Shown piece after piece: positions 45,602-55,903 of a stretch of 64,000 bases of DNA. The DNA is from Tetrapyrgos nigripes (taxonomy: Eukaryota > Basidiomycota > Agaricomycetes > Agaricales > Campanellaceae): contig JAACJM010000069.1 of NCBI GenBank assembly GCA_013368315.1, forward strand, positions 290,185-354,184, given 5' to 3'. The translations under genes and the position numbers were made by a program. The stretch's first letter is position 1, and every line of letters starts with the position of its first letter. The notes beneath the pieces are model-generated. The model ran no database searches. It saw only the letters and a program-made list of their open reading frames with translations, and was not told where the DNA came from.

Positions 45602-48184
45602 TCAATTCTCTTTAGACTGTTTCACCATACTGACGACCAACGGCAAGCAAGTTCGCTCCTTATTACCTTCAACAAAAGGCACGGATATACCATTCATATG
45701 CCAAACAATCTTGTCTTTGGTAGGAGCAAATTTGAAAGACGATACTAGCATAGACAAGACGGCTTCTGCAATAATAAGTAGTCAGAATCAGTAAAGTCGT
45801 CTCAATCGTCCAAGACATTGAAATACGGACTCATCTCTAGCTGGGAGAATTTGAAGCCACTGTGCGGGAAAGTCAGAAAAAGGGATCTCGCAGCTTCGTC
45901 TAGACGACTCACATGCACGAACGCGCTCCTGCGCTGAACGTCATCCTAAACAAAACAGAGAAGAAGTCAGCGGCATGTTCCTCGTTTCCGTATTTAGTAA
46001 TTGTCAGGACATACAAATGAGAGTACACCCCCGGGATATGAGCATCAACGACTTCCTTGGGCAAGGGCGACAACCATCGTTCAGGCTTCCATTCAAGGGC
46101 GTCTGGCCCCCATATCTCTGGATTGCGATTGGAATTGATGAATGACATCAAGACACTTGTACCCTTTGGAATATACACCTCGGTAATCTTGTTCCCGTCT
46201 CGGCCTATGATTGGCTTGGAAAGTGGCAAGACTGCGTCTTCGTTGGCACTGCGACGGAGAAAAGAAGTGAGAATAATCCAAAACGGTAGAACAGAGAAAA
46301 GATGACGCAAAAGGACGTCGACTTACATTCTACCAAGATTTGCCACAGGAGGATAACTGGAAAGATGAAATCAGCGGCTGAAGATCGTCTCAAAAGGGAG
46401 AGATACTCACAGACGCAAAGTCTCTCTACATACGGCATCCAAGTAGGGAAGCTCAACCAACGTATCGTAAGAAAGCTCTCCACCGAAGGGACGAGCCTCA
46501 ACCAATTCTTCGCGTAACTTATCTTGTACCTCGGGATGAGTAGAAAGAAGTTGTAATATACGAGAGAGCGCGTTCGAGGTCGTGTCCATAGCGGCAAAGA
46601 TGAGGGTCGACATCTGAGCAAGAATGTAAGCGAGGTACTATAACAAGGTATAAAAAAAGACACAACGCATACCTGTGCGATCAGTTCCTTTTCATCAAGT
46701 TGGTCCTCATCCGTATTCAAGTTGCCTTTCACTATGATGAGAATTATTAGCAATTCAACGCTGGAAATTGGTGAGAAGTCGACGCACTCAAGATACTGAT
46801 AATATCCTTGCCACGTCCAATCTGATTCTGTACCGCCTCGTCCCCTTCTGCCAATGCTTTCTTCTTACTCTGATATATCTCTTCAGACAAAGCCCACATG
46901 TAGTCACACATATCCCTGACTTGGTGAAGCGTTTTTGAAGGAGTTATATTGACCAAAAACCTCCGGAAGCCGGGCGGTCCAAAGTACCGAGCGATACGCA
47001 TAATGTAGAATCGAAGAACAGGCAGGCGGCCGAAAGTTGGACTGAAAGATGAAGGATTTTAGGGAGACATTCGTCGCAGAGCAAGAAAAAGCATACATGA
47101 GATTTTTTATCATCTTGGAGTAAGTGTGCTCAGTAGCGTCGTTGGTCATTGGGTCGAAAGAGTAACCCAGGCCTGATTGACCGATGAGTTCAAGCGCAGT
47201 ACGAGACATCCACGCCATCATGTCGACCTGTCGACTAAGGGTAAGTCACAGAACGACAGCCCGAATTGTATCACAGACCTCTTGTGGACCGTTGCTGACT
47301 TTTTCGCCTAATCCACCTTGGAGCTTTTGAGCTTCCATCAGCATTTAGAGAACAGACAGCGATTTAAACTCAATTTCACCTTGTTCACGACGTCATAGAA
47401 GACGGTCACTGCAAATAATTAGGCGGATGAGCAGAGCAGGATGAGGAGATTTCACGTACACATTTCTCGCATATGAGCAATAGAGAATACCGGGTTCAGA
47501 GCTTTCTTTTGCTTGCGATGATGATCGCCTGAAAATAGCAAGACTGAATGACGAACAAGATCATCATTTAGAGTACCAGAGAACTCACCAGATACAGAAA
47601 GCATGCCATCCCCGAACAATATTTGGGACATTCTTCAACCTCACTCAGAAATGCCTGAACAGATTGCAGCTATAATTTTCTACTCACAAGAGATTCAGCC
47701 TTTCAAACTTTGGTTGATCCTGTAACGTATACAAATTAGACCCCTTTTGCACAAACTTCAAAATCAAACCGTAACGAGTTTACCTTCACCAAAACATGAT
47801 GCAAGACCTTGGGATCATATGTATACAGTAGATCTTCACCCAACTTTCCATTTACACGAACAACGGGGCCATCTATGCAATCATCTAGAATGAGATTCGG
47901 TTTACAGCGCGTGTTTTGGAAGACTGACATTCATTCATGAGTTTTTGATGAAAATCCCAAGCTTTGACAGGATTGAAAAGGTACTTGAGGTGGCCTTTGC
48001 ATAACAGCCAATGTTCAGCACAGACGAGATGGGATTGAGCGATCAGCACACCTATAAAGAATCCAGCACTCGGTGGACTAGGAAGGTTGCCCAAATTAGA
48101 ACGTCGACGTCCACGCTTGCTGAACCATATCGTCACAAAGGCGACCACGAAGATAGCGACAAGTTGCGGAGTAGGAGTTATCAT
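45602..48184 (-). CDS. Cytochrome P450 monooxygenase, duplicated copy of copy 2
   Basis: Near-identical to the gene at 24480-27063, in the same orientation. The membrane anchor, FAAMDTTSNAL, ETLRL, WKPERWLSPLP and the split FSAGARSCIG motif are all present. Unlike the other copy, the upstream ATG at 48235 is in frame here (MSSQEYPPP), because of two extra bases in C-runs near 48200 and 48220, so this copy could have a longer N-terminus. I use 48184, which aligns with both paralogues. Whether both copies are expressed, and on what substrate they act, cannot be read from sequence. Confidence 0.8.
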
Positions 48185-48445
48185 TACTTTGGGAGACGTG
48201 GATAGTACAGGAGGGGGGTACTCCTGAGAGCTCATTTTATATCGACGTCAGACAGGAAACTTCGTGTCAAGATTCACGCACCGACGGACTCGATGTCAAG
48301 ATTCTTGATGAGTAAAAGAACCGACGGGGTCTCTCGATATACATCAATCTAGACAGTCGAAGGACGTGTCATATGGAAAGGCTGAATTGAATATATATCT
48401 ATCTTTAGTCGAGGTTGAGCGCTACTAGCGGCTTTGACTTGTTCA

Positions 48446-48520
48446 CACTGCGGACGGCCACTGATATTTGTAGGCATTTTTGTTGGAACTTAAATTACGA
48501 AAATTTCGCACGATTTCTAG
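48446..48520. repeat. Direct repeat at inversion edge, copy 1
   Basis: Begins CACTGC and shares GCATTTTTGTTGG and ACTTAAATTACGAA with 50569-50645 in the same orientation. Confidence 0.75.
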
Positions 48521-48521
48521 G

Positions 48522-48619
48522 CTGATAAAAGTCAAAGTATTTGTCGCTGAAATGCCAGCTTTGAATGGAAAGCTGGCATTTCAGCGGCAAATACTGGCAA
48601 ATACTTTGACTCTTATCAG
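48522..48619. repeat. Near-perfect 98-bp palindrome
   Basis: The arms start CTGATAAAAGTCAAAGTATT and end with its complement, meeting at AAGCTGGC/GCCAGCTT around 48570. The right arm contains one extra 10-bp repeat. Such an arm length could form a stable hairpin. It lies immediately before the hAT C-terminal coding. Confidence 0.85.
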
Positions 48620-50143
48620 GGAACAGTGGGCTAATGCAAAAAGTGCACTTTTGGATACTGTGAGCAAATTATTCTTGAATTTATACTGTGTCTAATGTTC
48701 TCCTTTGTCAGATGACAGCACATCAAACTGAGATCTGCCATCAACAGGCTGAGTTTGACATTCCTGGCCAGGTTACTGTGGAATTCAGTGGATCAGATGC
48801 TGCACGTAACTTGAGTTCAGGAATCTCTCTCCTGAATGACTTCACAGAGTCACTCCAAAATCTCTCGCGTTCATCCTCTCAGCAGTCTATTCCATCTACC
48901 ACTTTTAACAAAGGTCAAGCTGACTGTAATATCTATGCTTCCGTATATCTTTCCGATCATATCTGATTCTTTTCCGAACTTCTTTTCCTTTTATTTCGAA
49001 CTTCATTCCCTTTCATCCCGAACACTTTCCGATCATTCATTTCCGATTTCATATCCGAGCTCCACTATTAATCTCCACACACAGATCCCATCTGGGAACT
49101 CGTGATTCATTTCGGATAACTACCGGATAGCTCGTATCTAATCTCCAAAGCTACTCCACTTCATCTCCAATCCGTTCCACTTTGTTTCCACTTTGTTTCC
49201 ACTTTGTTCCGCAGTACTCCATCCATCTCCAATAGCACCATGTGCTTTTCCTTTATTTCTGAACCATTCCTATCTTACTCCTATTCATTCCGATAGTTTC
49301 CGAAGTAGTACTTAAGCTAGCAACTTTGTAATAGATAGCTTAAGTCTAAAATCGAATTAGCTGGTCTCCTAACTTCATCCGACTTCAGACAACAAAGTAC
49401 CATCCTAATGGATTCCATTCTGTGTCTTCATTATACTTCAATCTCAGAGACTACCGGTTCCGCCCGGATCCGTCTTCATCCTTTCCTAAAACCCCAATAA
49501 AACTTCCGCTCAGGTCCGACGTGTTTCCTAACGCTAGGATCCGCCTGGACTTAACACTGACGAATTAATCGAGGATTCCGATGTCGATTCCCTGAGTCCT
49601 GAAGAGCTTGAAAACCAGGCTGTTGCATGAGACAGAGTTCAAGCTGAAGATGAATTCAAGTGCTGGGTTGAAGAAGGAGTTATCAGTGATAAAAGGAAGC
49701 TTCAATATTTTGATCTGGTGAAATACTGGGACGATGTAAGTCACTTTTTCTCAACTCACACTTACAATACTGATGAATTCTGACAGGAAAAAAAACAGAT
49801 TGCTTTTCCAATAATATTCCGACTTGCCCTCGATGTCATTCCTGTCCAAGCCTCTGCAGTACCATGTGAACGAGTCTTTTCTTCAAGTAAAGAGACTGAT
49901 GCAGATTGACAGTCTCAACTTGATCCAGTCTTCATGGAGGTGCTTCAGATCTTGAAAGCTATGCATCATGAAGATCAACTTGATTTGACAAAGAGTTGGG
50001 TTGCTAAAACCTCTGAGCTAGGTGAAGAGAAATTAGATGGGACTTGTACAATAGATGAATTAGAAAATGTCACTATGACGGACATGCCGCAAGAGAAGTT
50101 GAGGGATATGTTGATAAATGGGCAAATTCAGGACATTGCGTGA
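48590..50143 (+). pseudogene. hAT transposase C-terminal half, interrupted by a solo LTR
   Basis: Coding resumes at EQWANAKSALLDT, is spliced at about 48660-48712 to MTAHQTEICHQQAEF, and continues to FNKGQAD at 48919. After the solo LTR (48925-49556) it continues ELIEDSDVDSL in the same frame. The hAT dimerisation signature follows: FPIIFRLALDVIPVQ, then SAVPCERVFSSSKET, and MEVLQILKAM. Stops near 49627 and 49908 and the LTR make it non-functional. Confidence 0.8.
48925..49556 (+). mobile_element. Solo LTR, family A, with CTGAC target duplication
   Basis: It starts TGTAATATCTATGC, ends GGACTTAACA and is flanked by CTGAC at 48920-48924 and 49557-49561. No internal retrotransposon sequence is present. 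AATAAA occurs near the 3' end. It is homologous, in reverse orientation, to the element at 55219-55903. Confidence 0.88.
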
Positions 50144-50512
50144 CTGATCAATGCTTCATATGGTATTTCTCCTGCAGAATCTAATGTATAATACTCATTA
50201 CATTGTGTAATTACTCCTAATCATTGCCATAATGTAGTCTAGTATCTACATCTATTCACTAGTACATACTTAGTAATCTCAAATCTGACTATAGTTCTTG
50301 TTCAACACTCAAGCAACTCATGATTTTTGGCCTGTAGACCTCCATAGACTATATAACAAAGATTCCATACACACTGAGGCTTAGTTGTAGACCCAAACTT
50401 CTACAGACGGTGGATATATGGAGGAATGGCAGGGACCAGGGGCATCCTTCCTAATGTGGATGGATTTGTCAGCAAGCTCAAGCTGAATTAGCCGAGCGCT
50501 CGAGCTCAACCC
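50144..50512. other. hAT 3' non-coding region
   Basis: No coding potential. Lies between the stop of the C-terminal transposase half and the terminal repeat ending at 50535. Confidence 0.5.
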
Positions 50513-50535
50513 GGACCTGGCCCAGCGCAACACTA

Positions 50536-50568
50536 GTGTCCATCATGAGTCGTCATTGCAAATTCTGA
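50536..50568. other. Inverted 33-bp piece of host flank between the hAT halves
   Basis: Reverse complement of 27318-27350, the host sequence that directly follows the duplicated block at its other copy, with 30 of 33 matches. All three differences are transitions at CpG. Confidence 0.85.
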
Positions 50569-50645
50569 CACTGCCACAGCCAGCCATTGATATTTGCAGG
50601 CATTTTTGTTGGGACTTAAATTACGAATTTTTAGCATGATTTCAC
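50569..50645. repeat. Direct repeat at inversion edge, copy 2
   Basis: Begins CACTGCCACAGCC and shares the GCATTTTTGTTGG...ACTTAAATTACGAA core with 48446-48520. Confidence 0.75.
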
Positions 50646-50689
50646 TGGCGCTCAATCCAAGTAGTTTTTGAGATCGGATTGATAACTGT

Positions 50690-53233
50690 AAAAGGTTAGA
50701 TACTGGTCAGGATTTTAATGTATGTTAAGTATCACTTACACATCGCAAAAGCATACATGTGAGTTGAGCGAGCCTTGTCTACATACTCTTGAATTTTGAG
50801 GATTGAAGCAGATATCATGTGTGAGAGATAGGGGAACATGGTGTTGAGTGTCTTGAGATTGGAAAGCATACCTTCGTATGCTGGAAGTGCGGCTGAGAGA
50901 GTTGGGGTTTTTTGCATTGATACAAGCTGCTGGGATACATGGAATGCCTGGAGAACCATCCTGATGTCACTCAAAAGCTGTAGTTCGAGATCTGTGAGAA
51001 GAAGTGTTTTGATATCTTCATTTCCTGGCTGAGATGTGAATTCCTGGATGTACTATAATGGGAATTTCTTTCAGCTTTCTAGAGAGATAGAACATTAATG
51101 AATACCTATGATGTATAACTCCAAGAGACGGTCAATCATGAAGTAAATTGAAGACCAGCATGTGTCAACATCACGAAGGAGGACTACAACTCTCTGTATT
51201 GATTCCAATGACGGAAGATCCTTCTCAGGAACCCCTTTTGCTTGTAACATGTCTCGAGCTTTAGATCGGGCAGAGATGATAGTCTGCCATAGACCTTCCT
51301 GACGTTTATGAGATGCACGAGATGCAGTGACGATCTTACAAGCATGATTGACAAGGTCACTCTTCAAAGCTTGGTACTGCTCCGCCCTGATACCTGCGAA
51401 TCCCAGATCTCTGATTTGTCAACCCCATCGGCATCATCAAATTCAACTACAGTGTTGAGTTTTGAGAGACCAGTCTTCACTGCAATGTTCACAACGTGTG
51501 GAAAGCAGCTTATAACACAACGTTCAATCAGAGACAACAATATTTTGAGTGCAATTTGAACAAGCTTACTGAACTCTGTTTCCTGAACAACTGAACTCCA
51601 CACCAATCTCCTTAAAGAGGCCTTTGAATGTGCACATCATTGTATCATTATTTGAAGCATTGTCGAGTGTAATCATACCGATCTAGATGGTAGGATTATT
51701 AGATAGATCTTTGAGAGTGAATGAAATACACAAACCCTATGTTCAATACTGTATTCTTTAAGAATCTGGAAGAAGGCTTTAGCCATATTAGGACCATCAT
51801 GGCTACCATCAACGTATCTGAATGCAATTAATTGTGAACGCATAACCAGATGCCTGTGCTCATAAATCATGTAGTGAGCAGTGATAGCCATGAATCCTTG
51901 CAAGACACCATTTGACCACATATCGGATGTGTAGGAAATGCAGCCAAGTGAACACTGAAAGAAACAATCAGTATACTTACCTACAAGAGTACAAATCTGG
52001 CTCACCTTCATCTTGTCTTGAGTATTCTTGAAACAATTCTCAAATTGTTCAAATATAAGCTCTGTCAGCTTCTTGTGATGGGGAATGTCCTGGGACTTGA
52101 GATCAAGGCCGATATACTCAAGCAAATCACGAAACTCCTGGCATTCAACAACATTCATAGACTGTAGATTTCCAATAGGTGCATCAAAACTCGAAAAAGA
52201 GAAGGAGAAAAAAGTACCTGATCATCAGCAACAATCCAACGAACCAAAAGATGCCAAAACTGTTCTCTGTTCAGTGGTTCACTGGGTTTACAGGCGTATG
52301 AGGGCAATGGGTGAGAGTCTGCAGATGGTCTGAGTGTCTCCCAACCTTTGAGCTGGAATTTGAGAATGAATTCATGATATTCCTGGTGATGATTTTGCAG
52401 CAGGTGATTACGAATGTTTTTTGTGAGACTGCTGTTCTCTAAGTTCTTCCAAATACCATGCTTTGAGCTGGTAAATACATAAACAATTAGAATGAAGCAA
52501 ACAGCCTGAGAGATGATAATAAGTACATACCCTACTTGACAAAAGCGGCATGCAATGTCTTTGCCTTCTTTCAGTCTTGGCCTGACCTTGTGAATCTGAT
52601 GCAGGGTCGTTTTGTCGATGACAGGAACAGTATCATTGTCAGTAGGGGTGATAAACCACCAAACATCTGTTGCCGTTGCCTTTGGATTTTTGTGTTTGGC
52701 CTTGACAGACTTGAATATGTTTGAATCAAGAGCTGGATGATTGAGCTCAATTGAAAAAATATTTGAGTCCAAAGCAGCAGAACCAGATATAGGCTCTGCA
52801 CCGGTGACTGAAGCAGTAATGGAAGTGACGCCACGAGAATCATTTTCCTTTTGAGTAGTGCAAGGACAGACATTATGAGTCGGTTGATCAGTATTAGAGT
52901 CAGCATTGCACTTTCGAGTTTGCCGTTTATTTTGTGCAGTGGACTGGATAAGTGGAGTGGGTGTTTGGAGATGAGGAAAACCACTGGGATGCAAAGTAGT
53001 AGTAGGGGTGTATGGTGTTTGAGGGGCTTGAACCCATGCAGGAACATGAGAGTGAGCAATGTAGTAACCATATTGCACAGGCTGATTGGAATGCTGGGGA
53101 GTAGAGGGCACTGCAGCATGGAATGCAGTAGGCTCATTTTGGGCACGAGGGTCTAAATTTAAAGTAGATGCAGGAGTGGAAGGTGGATAGTATGGATAAG
53201 GTATATGGCCATAGGCATGATGGTAAGACCCAT
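50690..53233 (-). pseudogene. hAT transposase N-terminal half with BED zinc finger
   Basis: Start at 53233 (MNGSYHHAYGHIPYP), followed by a long Pro/Thr-rich leader. A BED finger is spread over an intron: IHKVRPRLKEGKDIACRFC, then SLTKNIRNHLLQNHHQEYH. The catalytic region includes FTSDMW-like YTSDMWSNGVLQGFMAITAH, RYVDGSHDGPNMAKAF, GMITLDNASNNDTM and a helical insertion (LESIQRVVVLLRDVDTCWSS). Coding stops after INPISKTTWIERQ near 50690; the missing dimerisation region is the plus-strand segment at 48.6-50.1 kb. Introns look intact, so the halves were separated by rearrangement rather than decay. Confidence 0.78.
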
Positions 53234-53583
53234 TCATCAAGGGGAAGTCAGAAAGGAATGGAAAAAGGCTAAAAGCCCCAAAAACCTTGAGCTTAAATAT
53301 TAGAACTGTTGTCAAGCTGGCTAAAAACATCATATATTATCGCCGAATTTCAAAACATGAAACAGATAGGTAATTTCAGTAGGTACAGGTGCAGGACAAA
53401 GTTGAGGAGGAGGACAAGGAGGAGAAGATGCTTTCAGCCCCTATCTGAACTGGCAGAACGGTCCCTACGTCATTATCTAATGCCGGATTGATGTGGTTGA
53501 TGGCACCTTCCATATATGGAGGTGGGCTTGACTCAAGCTCAGCCCATGTGAAGGGCGGACCTGGCCCAGCGCAACACTACACT

Positions 53584-54008
53584 TAGTGTTGCACCGGCTC
53601 GACTCCAGCTCATTCTGGCTTGGCTATTAATGGCTTGACTATGTCATAACCATGGCTTGGCTTTTGAGCCATAAACAGCTCATGACTCTGGCTTGAGCTC
53701 AATGGAGCTGATAATTGTTCACTTCAATAGACTAATACAGTTGCAATACAGCTGGTGTCATAATTTTCTACAAGTCGATTGAATGATGATTCATATTTGA
53801 TTGTATTCATATTGCAATCCTAGACCTTGGCTATTCACATCATTTCAGGGTCTTTTATACACTTTTATATGAGAGACCCTATCCCTAGCCACAAGCGAGC
53901 CTGAGCCAAGTGACACAGAGCTGGCTCATTATTTGTTTGACTTGGCTTGGCTAATAGTGGCTTGACTCCTGGCTTAGCCAGAGTCGAGTTGAGCCACGTG
54001 CAACACTA
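53584..54008. mobile_element. 425-bp non-autonomous hAT-type MITE
   Basis: The ends are TAGTGTTGCACCGGCTCGAC and, reverse-complemented, TAGTGTTGCACGTGGCTCAA. The first nine bases equal the terminal repeat of the neighbouring hAT, whose transposase could have mobilised it. Interior is a string of CTTGGCT-like repeats. Flanking octamers match only in part, so no clear target duplication. Confidence 0.7.
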
Positions 54009-54256
54009 GATCCACTTGTAGAAAGGGAGCATTTCTTGTCTCGTTCTCCTTATCATCGTTGGACAAGCATGCTTGAAGTGCATAGACCACCCCATAAACA
54101 ATAACCATCAGACCACAGGTCAGACAGAACAATAGCATCAGCCTCACCTCAGTCCTGGCTTCATTAGACTCTGATGCAGAGCGTTACACGGATGGACCAA
54201 TCTGTGCCTTCTCGTCAAACTGAATGTTCCCACTGCCAGAGAATCCCTGGGGAGAG

Positions 54257-54870
54257 CAGTCTTGCCGCGGTCCAGGTAGGTCCAGTCTTTGACCAAATTT
54301 CCTGGCCCCCGACCCGGCCCTCAAGGGTCAGGCCAAAATTTTTCTGGCCCTGGCCCTGGACCGGCAGACCAGGTCCAACAGGGCCAATCCAGGGCTAGAC
54401 CTGGTCCTCGCAGTGATTTTTTTTTCTAACGAGAGTGGTCAAAAGTAGAAAAATATACCATAGCTACACCTACCTTTTGAATCAACGTAAAAATGTCACT
54501 GAATGGTGAGTTTACACGCATCACAGTGTTGAAATGACATTTGCAGTCGGATGTATGTGACTGGGATCACATTTTGTCACACTAAGGGAGTTGCCGAAGC
54601 TGGCCTCTTGGCTCATCACATGGCTGATACATGGCATCAAAAAAGCCACTAGAGACGTTGGGGACTGTGTTACGTCACCTCAAACAAGCTCTACTGGCAC
54701 CTGGAACTTCAAGGTCCGACCCAGGTCCTGACCTTCTTGCCAATGCTGGACCCTGGCCTGAACCTACAGGTCCAGGTCTGGTCCGGTATAGCCACTGACC
54801 CTGGACCTGGGGGTCGGTTTGGGGCCGGTTTGGGGCCACGAGGGCCATGGCCCTGACCATGGCAAGACTG
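54257..54870. mobile_element. 614-bp hAT-type MITE with perfect 8-bp target duplication
   Basis: Terminal inverted repeats CAGTCTTGCC(GC)GGTC and CAGTCTTGCC(AT)GGTC. GGGGAGAG flanks both sides (54249-54256 and 54871-54878). Eight-base duplications are typical of hAT transposition. The ends are rich in CCAGG/CCTGG repeats; there is no coding sequence. Confidence 0.92.
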
Positions 54871-55218
54871 GGGGAGAGTTGGCAAGCAATCCCCTGTGTG
54901 TCAGGTTGTCGTTGGACGCCAGCCAAGCAAAAATGCTTCTATCTTTGGAAAGCTTGATGATCTCAAGCTGAAGTCGGAGAAAAGCGTTATAGCTGCCTTC
55001 ACCATAGAGTGGAGGCATATTGACCCTGAAAAGCCCCATGAGACAGTAGGCGATGTCTTCCTCTCATGTGGTCTCCCTCCCTGCCGCCCACGACATCTTC
55101 GCAGCTATACTGATTCTGGGAGAGAGTGGATCTGTGAGAGCCTCCGAGGATATTCCCGTCACCTTCTGTATGAGCTTCCCCATTTTTAGTTCAGATTTCA
55201 ACCCAATGTCTGCCCAAC

Positions 55219-55903
55219 TGTCAAGTCCATGTGGATACCCAATGCTAGGAAACATCAAGGACCCGGATGGATCCAGATAGGAAAGAGCTTATAAAGATAA
55301 ATAGGGATTTCAGTTGGAAAGACTGGGAAGCTCTAGGGAACCATCAAGGAAGGATAGGAGACCAGCTTTGTCAATTTTGCACTTAAGCTATCTACTACAA
55401 AGTTGCTAGCTTAAGTACTACTTCAGAAAATATCGGAATGAAGAGGAGTAAGATAGGGATGGTTCGGAAATGAAGAAAAAGCACATGGTGCTATTGGAGA
55501 TGGATGGAGTACTGCAGAACGAAGTGGAAACAAAGTGGAACAATGTGGAAACAAAGTGGAACAAAGTGGAAACAAAGTGGAACAATGTGAAAACAAAGTG
55601 GAGTAGGTTTGGAGATTAGATACGAGTTGTCTGGTAGTTATCCGAAATGAATCACAGGTTCCCGGATGGGATCCGTTGTGGAGATTAACAGTGGAGCTCG
55701 AATATGAAATCGGAAATGAATGTGTGAATAAGGAAAAGGGAAAAGATCGGAAAGCGATAGGAAAGTAATGGAAACTAAGACTGTACCAGAAAGTCATAGG
55801 AAAGTACTGGAAAGACTGTACTGGAAAGTCATAGGAAAGTACAGGAAAGTAAAAGGGTACCGGAAAGCCATAGGAAAGTACAGGAAAGTGCATAGATCTT
55901 ACA
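55219..55903 (-). mobile_element. Solo LTR, family A, with CCAAC target duplication
   Basis: Read on the minus strand it begins TGTAAGATCTATGC and ends GGACTTGACA, matching the LTR at 48925. CCAAC lies at 55214-55218 and 55904-55908. It interrupts HET coding right after a DAG codon set, so removal rejoins homologous sequence. Confidence 0.9.
55521..55606. repeat. AAAGTGGAACA minisatellite within the solo LTR
   Basis: About six imperfect copies of a 12-13 bp unit, GTGGAAACAAA, more copies than in the related LTR at 49.2 kb (three). Confidence 0.75.

Larger units (their letters stand above)
44057..48445. repeat. Segmental duplication, copy 2
   Basis: Direct copy of 23191-27320. It differs mainly by the 303-bp insertion at 44891-45193, small deletions near 44770 and 45340, and scattered substitutions. 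The left edge abuts a HET relic and the right edge abuts rearranged hAT sequence. Confidence 0.92.
48446..53579. mobile_element. hAT transposon, split with its C-terminal half inverted
   Basis: Two transposase halves converge here. The N-terminal half (BED finger and catalytic region) reads on the minus strand at 53233-50690, and the C-terminal dimerisation half reads on the plus strand at 48590-50143. Matching terminal inverted repeats TAGTGTTGCGCTGGGCC lie, reverse-complemented, at the right edges of both halves (ending 50535 and 53579). Normally these ends face each other across the element. Between the halves lie 33 bp of inverted host flank (50536-50568). Re-inverting 48446-50568 restores a canonical hAT with one end against host sequence. 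Confidence 0.8.

Noticed and set aside
48688..48966. Apparent 92-codon host gene
   Set aside because: It is the hAT transposase C-terminal exon running into the solo LTR; after removing the LTR the frame continues as transposase.
53576..54016. 8-bp target duplication for the 425-bp MITE
   Set aside because: ACTACACT and GATCCACT match at only five of eight positions, so no target duplication is claimed.
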